Shown here: piece by piece, positions 1 to 12,200 of the stretch | Numbering within the stretch: the stretch's first letter is position 1 | How the letters are laid out: every line of letters starts with the position of its first letter | NCBI GenBank assembly: GCA_002005505.1 | Contig: MVGU01001225.1 | Span: 62,001-126,000, forward strand | Source: Botryococcus braunii | Lineage: Eukaryota > Chlorophyta > Trebouxiophyceae | Direction: 5' to 3' | Length of the DNA stretch: 64,000 nucleotides | Notes under the pieces: model-generated | What the model saw: only the letters and a program-made list of their open reading frames with translations | Told to the model about the DNA's origin: nothing | The model's database searches: none | Position numbers and translations under genes: made by a program

Positions 1-545
1 CAGTGTAAACCACAATACTACCAGGATTTTCACCAAAGTCAGTAATCAACTTGGTGAACCACAGTGCCTCCTGAACTCCAGTGCACAAGGAGATAAACTC
101 AGCTTCAACAGTAGACAAAGCAACTATTGGTTGCAACTTGCTACCCCATGAAACTGCAGCTGACCCAGACATGAAAACAAAACCAGAGGTGGACTTTCTA
201 CCATCCAAATCCCCTGCATAATCTGAATCAACAACGGCCATAAAACCTTTGTCACTCTTCTCCCACACAAGCCCCAAATTCTTAGTACCAGCAAGATATT
301 TTAAGACATGCATGCCAGCACTGAGATGTGTATTTGAAGGGGCATTTGCAAAACGTGCAAGGACACCAGTAGCATATGACAGATCAGGCCTAATTGTGTT
401 GGCCAAATATAAAATGCCCCCCACAAGTTCCCTGTACCTGTTGTCTTTAGGCAAGGGATCCCCTGAATTCTTCTGCAACTTGAATGAATTATCCAGGGGT
501 GTAGCCTTGGGGTTGCAGCCTGTCATGCCAAAGCTGTCCAAAATG
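1..545 (-). pseudogene. Copia A pol, end of RT and RNase H (partial)
   Basis: Read on the minus strand this encodes the C-terminal part of a copia polyprotein, after RT and into RNase H. Visible family motifs include a RELVGGILYLANTIRPDLSYA-like block, HLSAGMHVLKYLAGT, a DSDYAGDLDGRKSTSG-like RNase H start, and a SAAVSWGSKLQPIVALSTVEAEF-like block with the catalytic glutamate. It continues, across the CACTA insertion, the frame that stops at 3336. It is cut by the window edge before the end of RNase H. An antisense frame at 249-551 is a shadow of it. Confidence 0.85.
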
Positions 546-568
546 CACTAGTAGAAAAATCGCTCTTA
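546..568 (+). repeat. CACTA left terminal inverted repeat
   Basis: A 23-bp terminal repeat starting CACTAGTAGAAAAAT and matching the reverse complement of 3310-3332 except at one base. The CACTA start and AGTAGAAAA continuation are typical of plant CACTA elements. Confidence 0.92.
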
Positions 569-1298
569 ATCGAATCGGAATCGGCGCCGAATTTCAGTAC
601 GATTATCGAAAAATTTCAGATCGAGTTCAGTAGGCTGCGGACGGTCGGCGGACTGAGTCTGGTCTGAAAATTTTAGTACGATTTCAGTTTCGGCCAATTT
701 CAGATTCAATTACGAGACAAATCAGTCGGAACTCAGATTTTGTCGATCTCAATCGGTACTGAAATTCATCGGATGCGATTCTGATTCTGAACTGAAATTA
801 TGCTGTCGATATGGTTACATGTACGGTGACGAGACATCTCTACAGCAGAAGTACAAGTGCAGAAACATGTGCTGGGACACTGTGTGCCACTGATTCCATT
901 ATCACCAGCTGAACATGATTGTGGTGGTAATGGCATACAGTGACACAAAGTACCCCCCACACATGTTCCTGCACTCATACTTAAGCTGTAGATCTGGAGA
1001 TGGCTCGTCACCATACAAGATTACACAGTGATATAAAGGGACTTGAATCCACCCACCATTCCAGCCATGCCCCACCCAAGGTGTTGTATAATGTATGACA
1101 GTATAGAAAACACAGTTGCAAAAGCTTGTGAGGCAACGGTGGAATGAGGCAAGCAGGCAAGAAGTGCAGACGGTGGAATGTGTGTTCCAACATTAAAGTT
1201 CAATAAATTTACGAGGGGCGCAATCATTCACCAAGCCCCATGACCTCAAACTGGCAACCGTAGATCAACAGGAGAGCTTTACGCCAACTGTACGGGTG

Positions 1299-1319
1299 CC
1301 CCCCCCCCCCCCCCCCCCC
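1299..1319. repeat. Poly-C tract of 21 bases
   Basis: Uninterrupted run of C inside the CACTA element. No coding role is apparent. Confidence 0.9.
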
Positions 1320-1815
1320 AATCTAGCTGAGCAAACACCACGTGCGATGTTCAAGAAAGCATATTGCAAACCCCTCAACCCTTGCAATACAGTAGCCTCC
1401 GCAGTCCTTAAATAGGCATGACATGTCACCGTCCAGCAGGGGTCTGACAGAGCTGCATGTAATGCACAATTATAGTCGCAACCTATGCACAAATGGCTCG
1501 CAGTATCTTCCTTCATGCTGCCACGACTGACATCTTGACAGTGCCTCAGGCTATATGCTAATTCATCCATCGCCGCATGCTGATAGTGCCTGCCTCAGGG
1601 AATCACTCCAGAAGTGTGCATATCGCAAGCCCCCTCATACAGGCCCCTGTGAGCGTAACCTTCTGGTGAATCTCCAAGGGCACGGCTGCAGGTTTTGGAC
1701 GGCAATCCAACACGTCCTGCAAGACCCGTAACCGGCAGGACCTTGGCTATAGCTATAGCTACATGCATAGGCCAGCCACAAGAGAGTACCGCAGTGGCTC
1801 CCCCCCCCCCCATCC

Positions 1816-2009
<194 letters not shown>

Positions 2010-3309
2010 GAGACGTACGATCGCACGCACACGCACAGACACACATACAGAGACGCACGCCCCTGCACACAACACCTTTGTGACTGCCCTGCATTGATTT
2101 CTAGAACAGGATTAGCACCATTACACGCCGCAACTCAAGACCATATTTACTCCGTAGCCTCCCATTAAAAGAAAATTCCATGCGACGCCCCATGACAGAA
2201 TTCTTTCGAAAGAGCAAGAGATCTAAAGCTGCCAACAGTAAAGTGATATACAAAGAGCAACAGAAACATACTGAGAGCAACGCAACACGAAGCAAGGTGA
2301 ACTCACCTTGAAACGCTATGGGGCCATGCGCGAGCATCGGAATGCAAATGAAGAGTCCCCGGCGTTCGGAGCAATGCAAGTGCCAACAGGCATAGAACGA
2401 CCTGGGATATAGCATGAGAGTATTAGCCATGCCATGATATAAAGCTAAATGCTGACTGCGAACTAAACAAACGGCTGTATGCTTCCGACGGAGATTCTCA
2501 GGAGATTCGGTCCGAGTCAGCGTACTGCGCTACTATTTTTGTACATTAGGAGTTGTACAATCTTTGAGGGCAATACAATAAAACAGTCTTGAAGTACGAA
2601 ATGTGTGACATACTAGATTATGACCTTCAATTGTAACTCCATCAACGGCAAAGGCCTTGACTTCAGGTCCTTGACGCATTACCGACAAGGTGCGAGTGAT
2701 TACCACGATTCTCACTCTCACACATGCTCACCCACACAATCTCCGACTGTTGATCTTCAGTCTACCCCACTTTGCACTGCCCCCTCGGTCTCTACCTGTT
2801 TGTATCTTATGGCATTAACTTATGCCTCTCCGCGTGGTCATTTGCTTCGTTCCTGAACACAGCTTTGCTGTAGAACTGGCTGAATAGGTGGAATGTTGGT
2901 CATTTTAGCTTAGTTTGCACCGTATCCGTTTACTCCCCCAAGAAAGCACGTACAATGCCTTATAACACACTTCATATTCGCAATTACCGTTGAATGAGGG
3001 CGTCTGAGCTTCTTGAGTGTGCCACATTGGAATTCCATTGAGTATTAGACCGTTTTAAGGATGTTCTGAAATGGTTCTGAATTCCAATATCACAGGACAA
3101 CGCCCACAAAATGGGCACAGCAGATCACAACTGCCATGTAACATGCAATGGGATGAGTAATGGACCCCAATCCGATAATTGCGCTGCATTACCTTTTCAA
3201 GAAGTAGGCCTTTTGGGGACAACTCTTCACGCGTCTTAAATTGGTCTGATCCGAACGCCCGATCTGAATCGAGTCGGAATCAGAAAACGCGATCGGAATA
3301 AGATCGGAG

Positions 3310-3332
3310 TAAGAGCGTTTTTTCTACTAGTG
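3310..3332 (-). repeat. CACTA right terminal inverted repeat
   Basis: Inverted partner of 546-568, ending ...TTTTTTCTACTAGTG on the plus strand and followed by the TSD atg at 3333-3335. Confidence 0.92.
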
Positions 3333-3335
3333 ATG

Positions 3336-4749
3336 TCAGTGATTAGCTTCTCATTAGATAACTTCACTGACTTTAGACTGCCATCTAAATACCTTTCAAA
3401 GGTAATCTGCATACCCAAAAAGTGTCGGGCCTCTCCTAAATCCTTCACTGCAAATTTACTTGCAAGGAGAGACTTCACTTCAGAGATACATTTGGGGTCC
3501 TGAGAAACTATGAGAATATCATCCACATATAAAAGTAGATAAACAGTCTCAGAACTACCTCTTTGCAGTATGAATAAAGATGGGTCTGCATCTGAAATGA
3601 CAAAACCAGCAGATTTTAGAAAACTGCTGATAGTGACATACCAGGCCCTAGGAGCCTGTTTAAGCCCATACAAGGCTTTGTGTGACCTGCAGACAGTGTT
3701 AGGCCCACCAATGTGAAACCCTTCTGGCTGCTGAATGAAGACCTTCTTTTCAAGGTGGCCATGCAAAAATGCAGTGCTCACATCCATTTGATGGACCTGC
3801 ATGTTTCTCTCAACTGCTTTAGACAACACATATCTTAGAGTTGAGTGCTTGGAAACTGGTGCATACACTTCAGTGTAGTCAACACCATAAATTTGTTTAA
3901 AGCCTTTGGCCACAAGCCTAGCCTTAAACCTCTCAATCTCTCCAGTTTCAGAAAGTTGTACTTTGTAAACCCACTTAACAGGAAGAGCCTTTTTCTTGGT
4001 TTTGTCATCAACCACAACATATGACCAAGTGCCTAATGCCTTCAATGAATTCATTTCATCTTGCATTGCACTAACCCACTTGTCACTCTCAGGTGAATTT
4101 ATTGCATCAATATATTTTGCTGGCTCAATAATCAGTGTGTCTTTTTGAACTTGCACATAACCACTGAAAATTTCAACTGAATTTGCTTCATTTTGGAGTA
4201 CTGTGTTCCTAACTCTGTCAGGATATCTACCCCCAAAGAGACCAGCACGTGAGTGTGAGACACCAGCACCTAGAAAATCAAACTCAACAGGCTCAAGTTG
4301 GACATCAGGAGCCTCATTAACTATACCTTGTTGGAGGACCACTTGTGGAACATCCTGAACGGGACGCGGGTCCGAGCCATGGGATTCAGAATCTGCAGTG
4401 ACCTGATTTTCCCCAAGGTTAGAATCGTTTTGACTTATGAACTTAGCCCTTTCAAGGTTTAGTTGATCAAACCTTATGACACTTGGATCAGTGTCCAAAG
4501 GGGCCAAAGAAACAGGAGACAAGTCTTCAGAAGTTTCATGCACATCTTCTCCAATGATTGCAGTTTCAGAATCTACAGGAAAGTCCTCTTCATCATTCAC
4601 CACATCAAGGAGATCAGGCATTTCATCATCATCAGACAAGGCCTCCTCAAACTTAACAAATTGTCTTGCACACACTGTGACTTTGGAATCCATGAGAACA
4701 CGATAATTCTTGCTGTGCCCATCATAGCCCAAGAAAATACCCTCCTTAC
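3336..4749 (-). pseudogene. Copia A pol, linker and reverse transcriptase part
   Basis: Minus-strand frame continuing copia A. It starts in the block that normally ends the integrase region (EGIFLGYDGHSKNYRVL), then an acidic linker, then the copia RT. Visible RT motifs are MDVSTAFLHGHLEKKVFIQQPEGF, the YGLKQAPRAWY motif and the catalytic LLYVDDILIV (YVDD), near 3520-3535. The frame is interrupted at its 3' side by the CACTA element (3332) and at its 5' side by copia B (4750). The RT shows no stop or frameshift of its own, so the damage is from insertions and from the integrase deletion upstream. Confidence 0.88.
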
Positions 4750-5482
4750 TGTACAATTCTGAGCGTGGCGTTTGCTGTATGACCCGGGCACAAAGGGTGA
4801 TTAGCTCGTCGGCACTCTTGTTGTGTGTAGGAGAACAAGCAGTGACCGAATATGAATGAGGACTTGATAGGCAACAGTCAAGAGATAAGCACCCGAAGTG
4901 CCTTTAATGTCCCAATCAAGTCTTTACAATGCTACTTGCTTTCTCTCATCACTTCCTAACCCAAACTATTTAATCTACGCAACTACCGATAGTCTGCATT
5001 ATTAGTGTTCAATGAGCAAAAGCATTAGCACCAACTTAATAATAGTATCTAGACCTCTTCCTAACCAATTGTCAATGAGGCTTCTGTCACTCAACGTCAG
5101 ATTACCTGTATGACCCGGGCACGAAGGGTGATTAGCTCGTCGGCACTCTTGTTGTGTGTAGGAGAACAAGCAGTGACTGAATATGAATGAGGACTTGATA
5201 GGCAACAGTCAAGAGATAAGCACCCGGAGTGCCTTTAATGTCCCAATCAAGTGCCTCGCCCTTGCACGCCGGCATCATAAATCCTTTCAAGCAAACCGTG
5301 TCCAATTACCTCATTCTCCCCAATCTATGTGAAATTGATCTAGATTGATGCTGGCAGAACTCCTAGGTTCTGCCACCTATTACTCATTCTAATGACTGTT
5401 CCCGCTGGTTAATCCGAGCTGATCTGGCCACTATTACTCTTCTGAGGGAAAGGCACCAAAATGTTCTGTCACTATTATAACA
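4750..5482 (-). repeat. Copia B 3' LTR
   Basis: 733 bp, TG...CA, with the TSD cttac immediately outside at 4745-4749. It contains an internal direct repeat of about 147 bp (4775-4921 and 5106-5252). In element orientation the first repeat copy is followed by GTAATC and the second ends in CATACAG, a possible GT-AG intron of 331 bp. Confidence 0.93.
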
Positions 5483-5498
5483 CTTCCCCTTGCCTTTT
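5483..5498 (-). other. Copia B polypurine tract
   Basis: On the minus strand AAAAGGCAAGGGGAAG lies directly before the 3' LTR. Copia E has the same CAAGGGGAAG next to its 3' LTR, which suggests the two families are related. It would prime plus-strand DNA synthesis. Confidence 0.75.
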
Positions 5499-5500
5499 CC

Positions 5501-5561
5501 TCACAAAAACTTGGCCAAACCCAGAGCCTCACGATGTCCCTGAAATACCTGCCTTGTTAAA
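5501..5561 (-). pseudogene. Copia B pol, last 20 codons
   Basis: Minus-strand codons LTRQVFQGHREALGLAKFL and a stop, the usual C-terminus after the copia TKPL motif. The preceding codons (DIFTKP) are at 49807 and upstream, on the other side of the 44-kb insertion. Deleting 5562-49803 with one aaa restores KPLTRQ in frame. Confidence 0.85.
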
Positions 5562-5605
5562 CGTCTGGGGTTAAGAAATGGGACAGTATGGGACGGGGAT
5601 GGGGC
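5562..5605 (+). repeat. Plavaka-like element, left terminal inverted repeat
   Basis: 44 bp beginning CGTCTGGGGTTAAGAAATGG, identical to the reverse complement of 49760-49803 except at base 12. Confidence 0.92.
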
Positions 5606-6640
5606 CCCGTCCCATATGGTCCATTGGACCTCGACAGGGATGCGGCTCGTCCCATCCCCGTCAAGTATTGGCCGCCAAATTGGGACAAAGACGGGCCAGC
5701 CCCATCCCGGTCGAGGTCCCAAGGGCCGTATTGGTCGGGTACCTGTGTGTCAATCTTTGACCGCTCTAGATGGGACCTGAACTTAGGAGCCCCATCCCGG
5801 TCGAGGTCCCATGGGTCAGGTTGGTCGGGTGCGTTTGTGTCAATTATGGGCCGCCTTGGATAGGACCTGAACTGATGAGCCCCATTCGGGCCGTATTGGT
5901 CGGGTTCCTGTGTGTCAATTTTGGACCGCCTTGCATGGGACCAGAACTAAGAAGCCCCATCCCGGTCGAGGTCCCATGGACCGTATGGGACGGGTACCTG
6001 TGTCTCAATATTTGACCACCCCAGATGGGACCTGAAATGATGAGCCCCATCCCTGTCGAGGTCCCATGGGTCGGGTTGGTCGGGTGCGTTTGTGTCAATT
6101 ATGGGCCGCCTTGGATGGGACCTGAACTGATAAGCCCCATTCGGGTCGAGGTTCCATGGGCCGTATTGGACAGGTACGTGTGTGTCAATTTTAAACTGCC
6201 TTGCATGGGACCTGAACCAAGAAGCCCCATCCGGGTCGAGGTCCCATGGGCCGTATTGGCCGGGTACATGTGTGTCAATATTGGACCGCCCCAGATGGGA
6301 CCTGAATTGAGGAGCCCCATCCCGGTCCAGGTCCCATGAGCCGTACTGGTCGGGTACCTGTGTGTCAATTATGGGCCGCCTTGGATGGGACCTGAACTGA
6401 TGAGCCCCATTCGGGTCGAGGTTCCATGGGCCGTATTGGTCGGGTACATTTGTGGTAGTTATGGGCCGCCTTGGATGGGATGTGAATTGACGAGCCCCAT
6501 CTCTGTCGAGGTTCTATGGGCCGGATCGGACGGCTACATTTCCTGTCAGTTTTGGAAAGGCTTGGATGGGACAGGGCTTGGATGGGACAGGCTTAGGTGG
6601 AACAGCAATTGACGAGCCCCATTCTGGTCGACTTTTCACG
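5606..6640. repeat. Left subterminal tandem array, unit about 90 bp
   Basis: About ten degenerate copies, recognisable by the recurring words atgggacctgaa, gagccccatcc and ggtcgaggtcccatgg, starting near 5769, 5863, 5937, 6027, 6115, 6207, 6295, 6386 and 6476. The array lies just inside the terminal repeat and is the likely transposase-binding region. Open frames through it are products of the 90-bp (3n) periodicity and are not counted as genes. Confidence 0.9.
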
Positions 6641-7683
6641 GGCCCAAGAACAACGGGAATGTTGAATCTTAACCCAGGAATCTACGGTCCTTTCTATGTC
6701 GTGTTTGTTGCTACATAGTCCACATATATGTTGACTGCTTATACAGTCATAAAACAAGAGCGAGCAAGGAGTGTTTGAAAGGGCAGCCGCACAATGAATC
6801 ACATTTGCATAGTCATAGATTACATGTTGCAACAAGTGTGTTGCAATGAAAACGTTGTTGTGCTTGTAAACGACGCATTGTGATGGTTTGGTGTTCCCTC
6901 CCGTTTGTCCCATTAAGCTGAGCACTCGGCTTCCGTGATATCCAATACAAAGAATAGTTGAAAACAATCTCTGGTGTCCATGCGACATAATGCTTTCTAC
7001 ATTGAGATGCAATGCTATTACCATGCAACAGCTACTAGTACTTACACTATATAGTGTATATATATATACACTATATAGTAAGTATACTATATACTATACA
7101 TACTATAATGCCAAATATGTTCTTGGCATATACACCAGCGCAAAACTCGAACGAAAACCAATGACCACGACTGAGCACAAATTGCTATACTCCTAGCAGT
7201 TCTATACTTGATGAACAATGGCGTATACGCCTTTTCCCGTGAGCTGCCCTACGGAGAATTCTTTCGAAAGGTCTTGTTGCCCTTGGTAAGATGGATGTGA
7301 GCCGTAGCTCAATTGCCACATTCTGATTGGTGGTCGAGCAAGTGATTGAAGAGTGAATTCATACCTATGACATTGCCCCGTTGTACAGATTCTACCTACC
7401 AAGATAATGAAGGCGTTACCACAAAACCCAAGCTCAGATAAACAGCGATCCGTTCGATGAGAATCGCTTTTCAACTGTCGGGGCGCCGGCGTGGTGAAAA
7501 AGCTGGAAAGGATGGGGTGGTGAAAAAACCCTGCTAGAGGTAGGCTATCTTGTTTATTGTATGCAAGGTGTCAATCATTCATTCTGCTGATCCAGAGCAG
7601 GATCCTCGAAGAATAATAATAATTGTCGTAGAGGACATCCTGATTTTTTTCATGGCGTCCAAGGAAGCTTGGGTCCATAGATG
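6641..7683. other. Plavaka-like element, left interior without a convincing gene
   Basis: Unique sequence between the subterminal array and the gypsy D insertion. A minus-strand open frame of about 140 codons (6593-7024) and shorter ones near 7200-7480 show no motif, and I found no matching splice partner. The only clear structure is the AT palindrome at 7046-7079. The TSD gatg of gypsy D ends the block at 7680-7683. Confidence 0.5.
7046..7079. repeat. Perfect 34-bp AT palindrome
   Basis: Two perfect 17-bp arms (ACTATATAGTGTATATA and its complement) without a spacer. The symmetry continues imperfectly outward through tactta/taagta. It could extrude as a cruciform; no function can be assigned. 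Confidence 0.9.
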
Positions 7684-9031
7684 TGTAGCGTGCTTTACAG
7701 GGTTCCGTGCCCAACGGTACCCCCACAAAATTTTTCGGTTAGTTAGCGAGATTCAGTCGGGCTGCGGGGTTATAAATGTAGGTTCGAATCGATTGGTCGG
7801 ATCGCCACCCAGGGATTACGGCCCTGAGACCTAGCTGTTACGGTGTGATAATTGATTTACGGTCCGGGGAAAGGCTCCGGATTGCGGATTCGGCTGGCCG
7901 GCTTTTTCTGGTTGGCCGGACTATTTTAGTCGGTGAGGCGCGCGGCTACCTAGCTGTGCGGCTACGGTTGAGAGGACTTAGATGATTGCGTCTTTCACGG
8001 TTCTGTCATTACTAAAACTATATTTGGCGAGCTTGCAAGGCTATTCAAGGTTGTATCTATTCTTCCTTGGCTCGAGGGCTTGGGACGATTGTTCCTTACG
8101 GCTTGGGTGCGTGGCACTGTACGTGCGGCTTGTTCTAGGTGCTGTTGCTTCACCTAAGTGTTTTTTGTAACTGTATCTAATGTTAGATCTCGTCTAAAGT
8201 GTTTGCACTTACTTGTACTCGGTGGCGTCGTTGCGGATCCCCGCGTGGGTATTACGGCTCCTTGGTTTATGGTACTATGTTACTCGCACAAAGTTGTTGC
8301 TGGGGTGTTGCTCAATAATTTCGATATTCTTACGTAAATAAGACAATCAGGCAGGTTTCACTGCAGGTATTGCTTTGGTGGGACTTATAACGATCATTCA
8401 ATCAGGACTCATTAACACACTATCGGGGCGCGGCCCGGACAGGAGGCAGATTTTGTGGCAAACCTTTTACAACCATACTTTCTGGAATCTCACTGTAACT
8501 GTGAGGGGGAGGCATCCCTCTTTATATACAACCGGCGCTTTCATGAGCGTACCGGCGTAGCTCTCACGCAGCTAACTTTTAGGAATAGACCTGAAACGGT
8601 CTTGATCGGCTTAGAATTGCCAAATCATCAATCTTTAGGTTCAGGTACATCCGTCGGCATCTATCGGTAGGTGCCTTTAAGTGCCGATCACTTCCATGGG
8701 GCGACACCACACAGCACCCACGAGAAGGTAAATCTATTCAGTCTGAAGCCAATGTCTACTTCTGGCTGTACTCCCTAACACGGGACTTCCTGAGGGTCCT
8801 AATTGGCCTTGAAAGGGGCCAGAAATCAGGAGCCACAGGGCAAAAGGTCTTGCCCATTTTCTAGGTCTTATTCCCCAATGGGATGAACATGTACCATCAC
8901 AATTTCCACTCGATTCCGAGCTGTCAAATGTCTTACTTTCGCCGGCATCATATTTCTACCGGTTTCGCATCATAAACACAACAATTATTGATTGTCCACT
9001 TGCAGTCACAGCCACACGCCATTTCACGACA
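7684..9031 (-). repeat. Gypsy D 3' LTR
   Basis: 1348 bp, plus-strand TGTAGCG...CACGACA, near-identical to the solo LTR at 41753-43103 and to the split 5' LTR. Short open frames inside (for example 7982-8170) recur in every copy and appear to be chance frames. Confidence 0.92.
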
Positions 9032-9042
9032 TATGTAGCGTG

Positions 9043-9060
9043 CTTTCCCCCCCCCTAAAA
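9043..9060 (-). other. Gypsy D polypurine tract
   Basis: On the minus strand TTTTAGGGGGGGGGAAAG precedes the 3' LTR by about 11 bases. It is the only strong purine run next to the LTR. The block between it and the LTR (cgctacata on the minus strand) repeats the LTR's last bases, a small oddity. Region 9061-9287 is 3' untranslated sequence with nothing else recognised. Confidence 0.6.
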
Positions 9061-9287
9061 GGAGAGAAAGACTGTGAAACGTCTTTCTGGTGCTTGGTTA
9101 TAAAGATAAGGTACGATCATCCGAGCATAAGGTACATCATGCAGGTATCTCAAGTGCAGCTTGTCCTCCACAGGGAGGCACAACTCCTTTATTTAAACGG
9201 TACTATTGTTCATGTCTTTCAGTCTTGTATGATTCACAATAAGATTCTATTGCTTGTTTGTTCTCAAGCCAACTCTCAGGCTGGATT

Positions 9288-12200
9288 TTAACGGCGGTCG
9301 TGATGGTACTTTCCAATGGTGTGGATGGATTCCCTCCACATCTTTCCTTTAGAATTTTGGATAACAAGCGTGCTGTCGTCGTAGTACTCCTTGAAGATGA
9401 AGGGGCCCACATATGGTGGCGCCAACTTGTGCTTTTTCCGATTTTTGACGGCTATTAAGTCTCCAGGCTGTAGGTTACGTAGCCCTTCTTCAATCTCTCG
9501 TCCACGCTTGGCGGGCTTCAGCTTTTGAGCGTATTCTCTTTTCTGGCGCTCTTGGGCGCGCAAAATGTTGGTGTGGGCGGCTGCTATCTCCTCTTGATGT
9601 CTCTCGCGGGGGCAACTTCCTTCCCCGCCTGCCATGTCCGGCGTGGTGCTTGGTAAAGTCTTGTTGTCGATAGGTAGGGTGGCTGCTCTTCCGTACAACA
9701 ACCGGAAGGGGCTGTGCTTGGTGGAACCCTGGGGACTCGTCCGGTACCCCAGGAGAATGTCAGGTAGCTTGCGGTCCCAAGCTCCAGGGCTTCCAAGGGC
9801 GGCTTGCCCGAGCTTCTCTTTCAATGTGCCATGAAACCTCTCGACGAGGCCGTTGGCTTGTGGATGGTATGGGCTGGTCTTCCTTACTTCTATGAAGCAT
9901 TGGTCCATTAATATCTGGAATTCTCCTTGCCATTCCTGGCCATTGTCTGTAATAACAATCTGGGGGCAGCCGTGCCGTGCCAGAATCTCTTCTTTGAAAA
10001 ATTTTGTGGTAGTCGATGCCTCTTTGTTTGGGATAATCTTGGCCTCCACCCATTTGGTGAGGTAGTCTATGGCGGTGGCAATGTACACTTTCTCTCGCCC
10101 CGAGGGCGCATCCATGGGTCCTGTCAGGTCCACTCCAATCATATGGAAGACCCCCGTGACGGCTACGGGAGTCAGCTCCACCGGCTTGGTGAGCTGAATG
10201 GTCCTGAATTGACATCCAGGGCAATGCTGGATGTATATTTTGACGTCGAGGGACATATCTGTCCAGTAAAAGCGCCCCTTTATAAGATGTATTGTACGGT
10301 TAATTCCGTAGTGGCCCATGTCGTCGTGTAGCTCCTTAATGATGTCAAGTCTGTCCTCGTACCATGGTACGGTACGTGGGCCAAATCCTCTTGTGGCCTT
10401 TCGTACAAGTGGCCAGTTGCGGGTCCTCCATTCAATAGGGAATTCTTCGGCGGCAAAGTAGTAGTTTTGGGCCCGGCGTGCTATTCGCTTAGCATCCTTG
10501 CGGCTTGTACCCGGTCGGTGTCGTTTGTCGGCGGCTAGGTAGTCAAGTACTTCTTCATCGTCCACAATGTCACGAGTGGGGACGGCATCTGCAATCTGGT
10601 CACATAAAGGGCATAGCCAGGGTCCCCTGGGTACCCGGGCCAGTGCAGGCTCCAAACAGTCGATGTGGTATCCGTGGTTGCAGAGGTCACATAGTAGCAT
10701 GGTCTCCTCATCATCTCTTCCCGTGCATACTTGGCACGGTACATCCTCCATAAGCGGCGGGCTGTCAAAACGCGTACGCGGTGTAGTCATAGGTTCTTGG
10801 CTGGCCAGGGCGGCAGAACGGCCAGATAAAGTCTCAGTAGGCGGCGGCAGGTCATAAACCTGTGTTGATTCAATTCTCATCTCCGGAAGGCAGTCCCTGG
10901 AAGCGGGTGCATCATCCTCCGGGGTCGTCATACGGCGTAGGGTTGGTGAAGTTACTATCTCTCCGCGCTGGGTGGTATCGTGCGCGGGTGGCTGGTAAGG
11001 TTGGTCCAGGTCCATTGTGTCTCCAGCAGGCGGCATGTTTTCCTTGTCAAAGGTCATGGTGTAGCAGCAGTGCATGTGGTTCTCCTCATTATTTTCTTCT
11101 TGTAACGGCGGCGGCGGCGGCTCTTCACTGTAGTCTTCTCCAGGGGGCGGCATTAGGCGTAGACGGTAAAGGCAGTCCACATTCCCATGCAAGGTTCCCG
11201 AGCGGTGCTGGATGTCAAAGTCATATTCTTGTAGTTCGATGGCGTATCGTGCTAGTTTGCCGGACAAATTGCGTGTGGTGAGTAACCACTTCAAAGCTTT
11301 ATGATCTGTTACTATAGTAAATTGAACTCCATAGAGGTAGGGGCGGAATAGCTTCACGGCCCACACTATGGCAAGCAGCTCCCCATCCGTTGGAGAGTAG
11401 TTGAGCTCTGCTCCTTGTAAAGTTTTGCTGGCGTATGCGATCACATGGTCACCATCCTCGAGCTCCTGGCCCAGAATAGCGGCGGCGGCTCCGGGCTGCC
11501 AATCAGTATATAGCGTGAATTTCTTGCTGAAGTCGGGGTATCGTAAAAGCGGCGCATCCACTAGCATGGCCTTGATGGCTTCGAAGGCGGCTTGGCAGTC
11601 AGTGGTCCAGTTGAAAACAACCCCCTTTTTCGTGAGCCACGTCAAAGGGGCAGATATGGCGGCCATGTTGTGCAGAAATCTCCTGTAGTAGTTTGCAAGT
11701 CCCAGAAAGGACCTGACTTCGGTAACGTTCGTCGGCGGTGCTGCGTTGAGTACTGCCTCAACCTTGGAAGGGTTGGGCTTTATGCCTTGAGGCGTAATAT
11801 TGTATCCTAAGTACAGCACTTCACTGCAACATAACTCACACTTGGCTGGGTTGGCTCTAAAGCCCACCGCACGGAATCGTTCAAGCACTAATTTCAGATG
11901 TGTGAGGTGGTCCTCAAATGTGCGGCTGTATATCAAACAGTCATCTAGATAAATGACACAACACTTTCCTATTAAGTCTTGCAACAGAGTGTTAACAAAT
12001 CTCTGAAGCGTAGCCGGGGCATTACGCAAGCCGAACGGCATTGATACAAACTCGAATAAACCTTCTTTGGTAGTAAAAGCGGTTTTTGCACGGTCCTCTG
12101 GGGCTACTGGTATCAACCAGAAGGCTGACTTGCAATCAATCTTACTCAAGTATTCCACCCCCTGACCTAAGGAATCTAGGGTCTCATCTATCCTAGGCAT

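Noticed and set aside
249..551. Plus-strand frame of 100 codons at the left edge
   Set aside because: Antisense to copia RNase H, which is clearly coded on the minus strand; it also runs into the CACTA end.
5501..6612. Several 60-100 codon frames in GP-rich sequence
   Set aside because: They follow the 90-bp (3n) subterminal repeat and appear on both strands.
6593..7024. Minus-strand frame of 143 codons in the transposon's left interior
   Set aside because: Overlaps the subterminal array, no motif and no clear splice partner; kept only as a possibility.
7745..7805. tRNA-like T-loop (ggttcgaatcg) in the D LTR
   Set aside because: No acceptor, D-arm or anticodon arm can be folded around it, and it recurs in every LTR copy.
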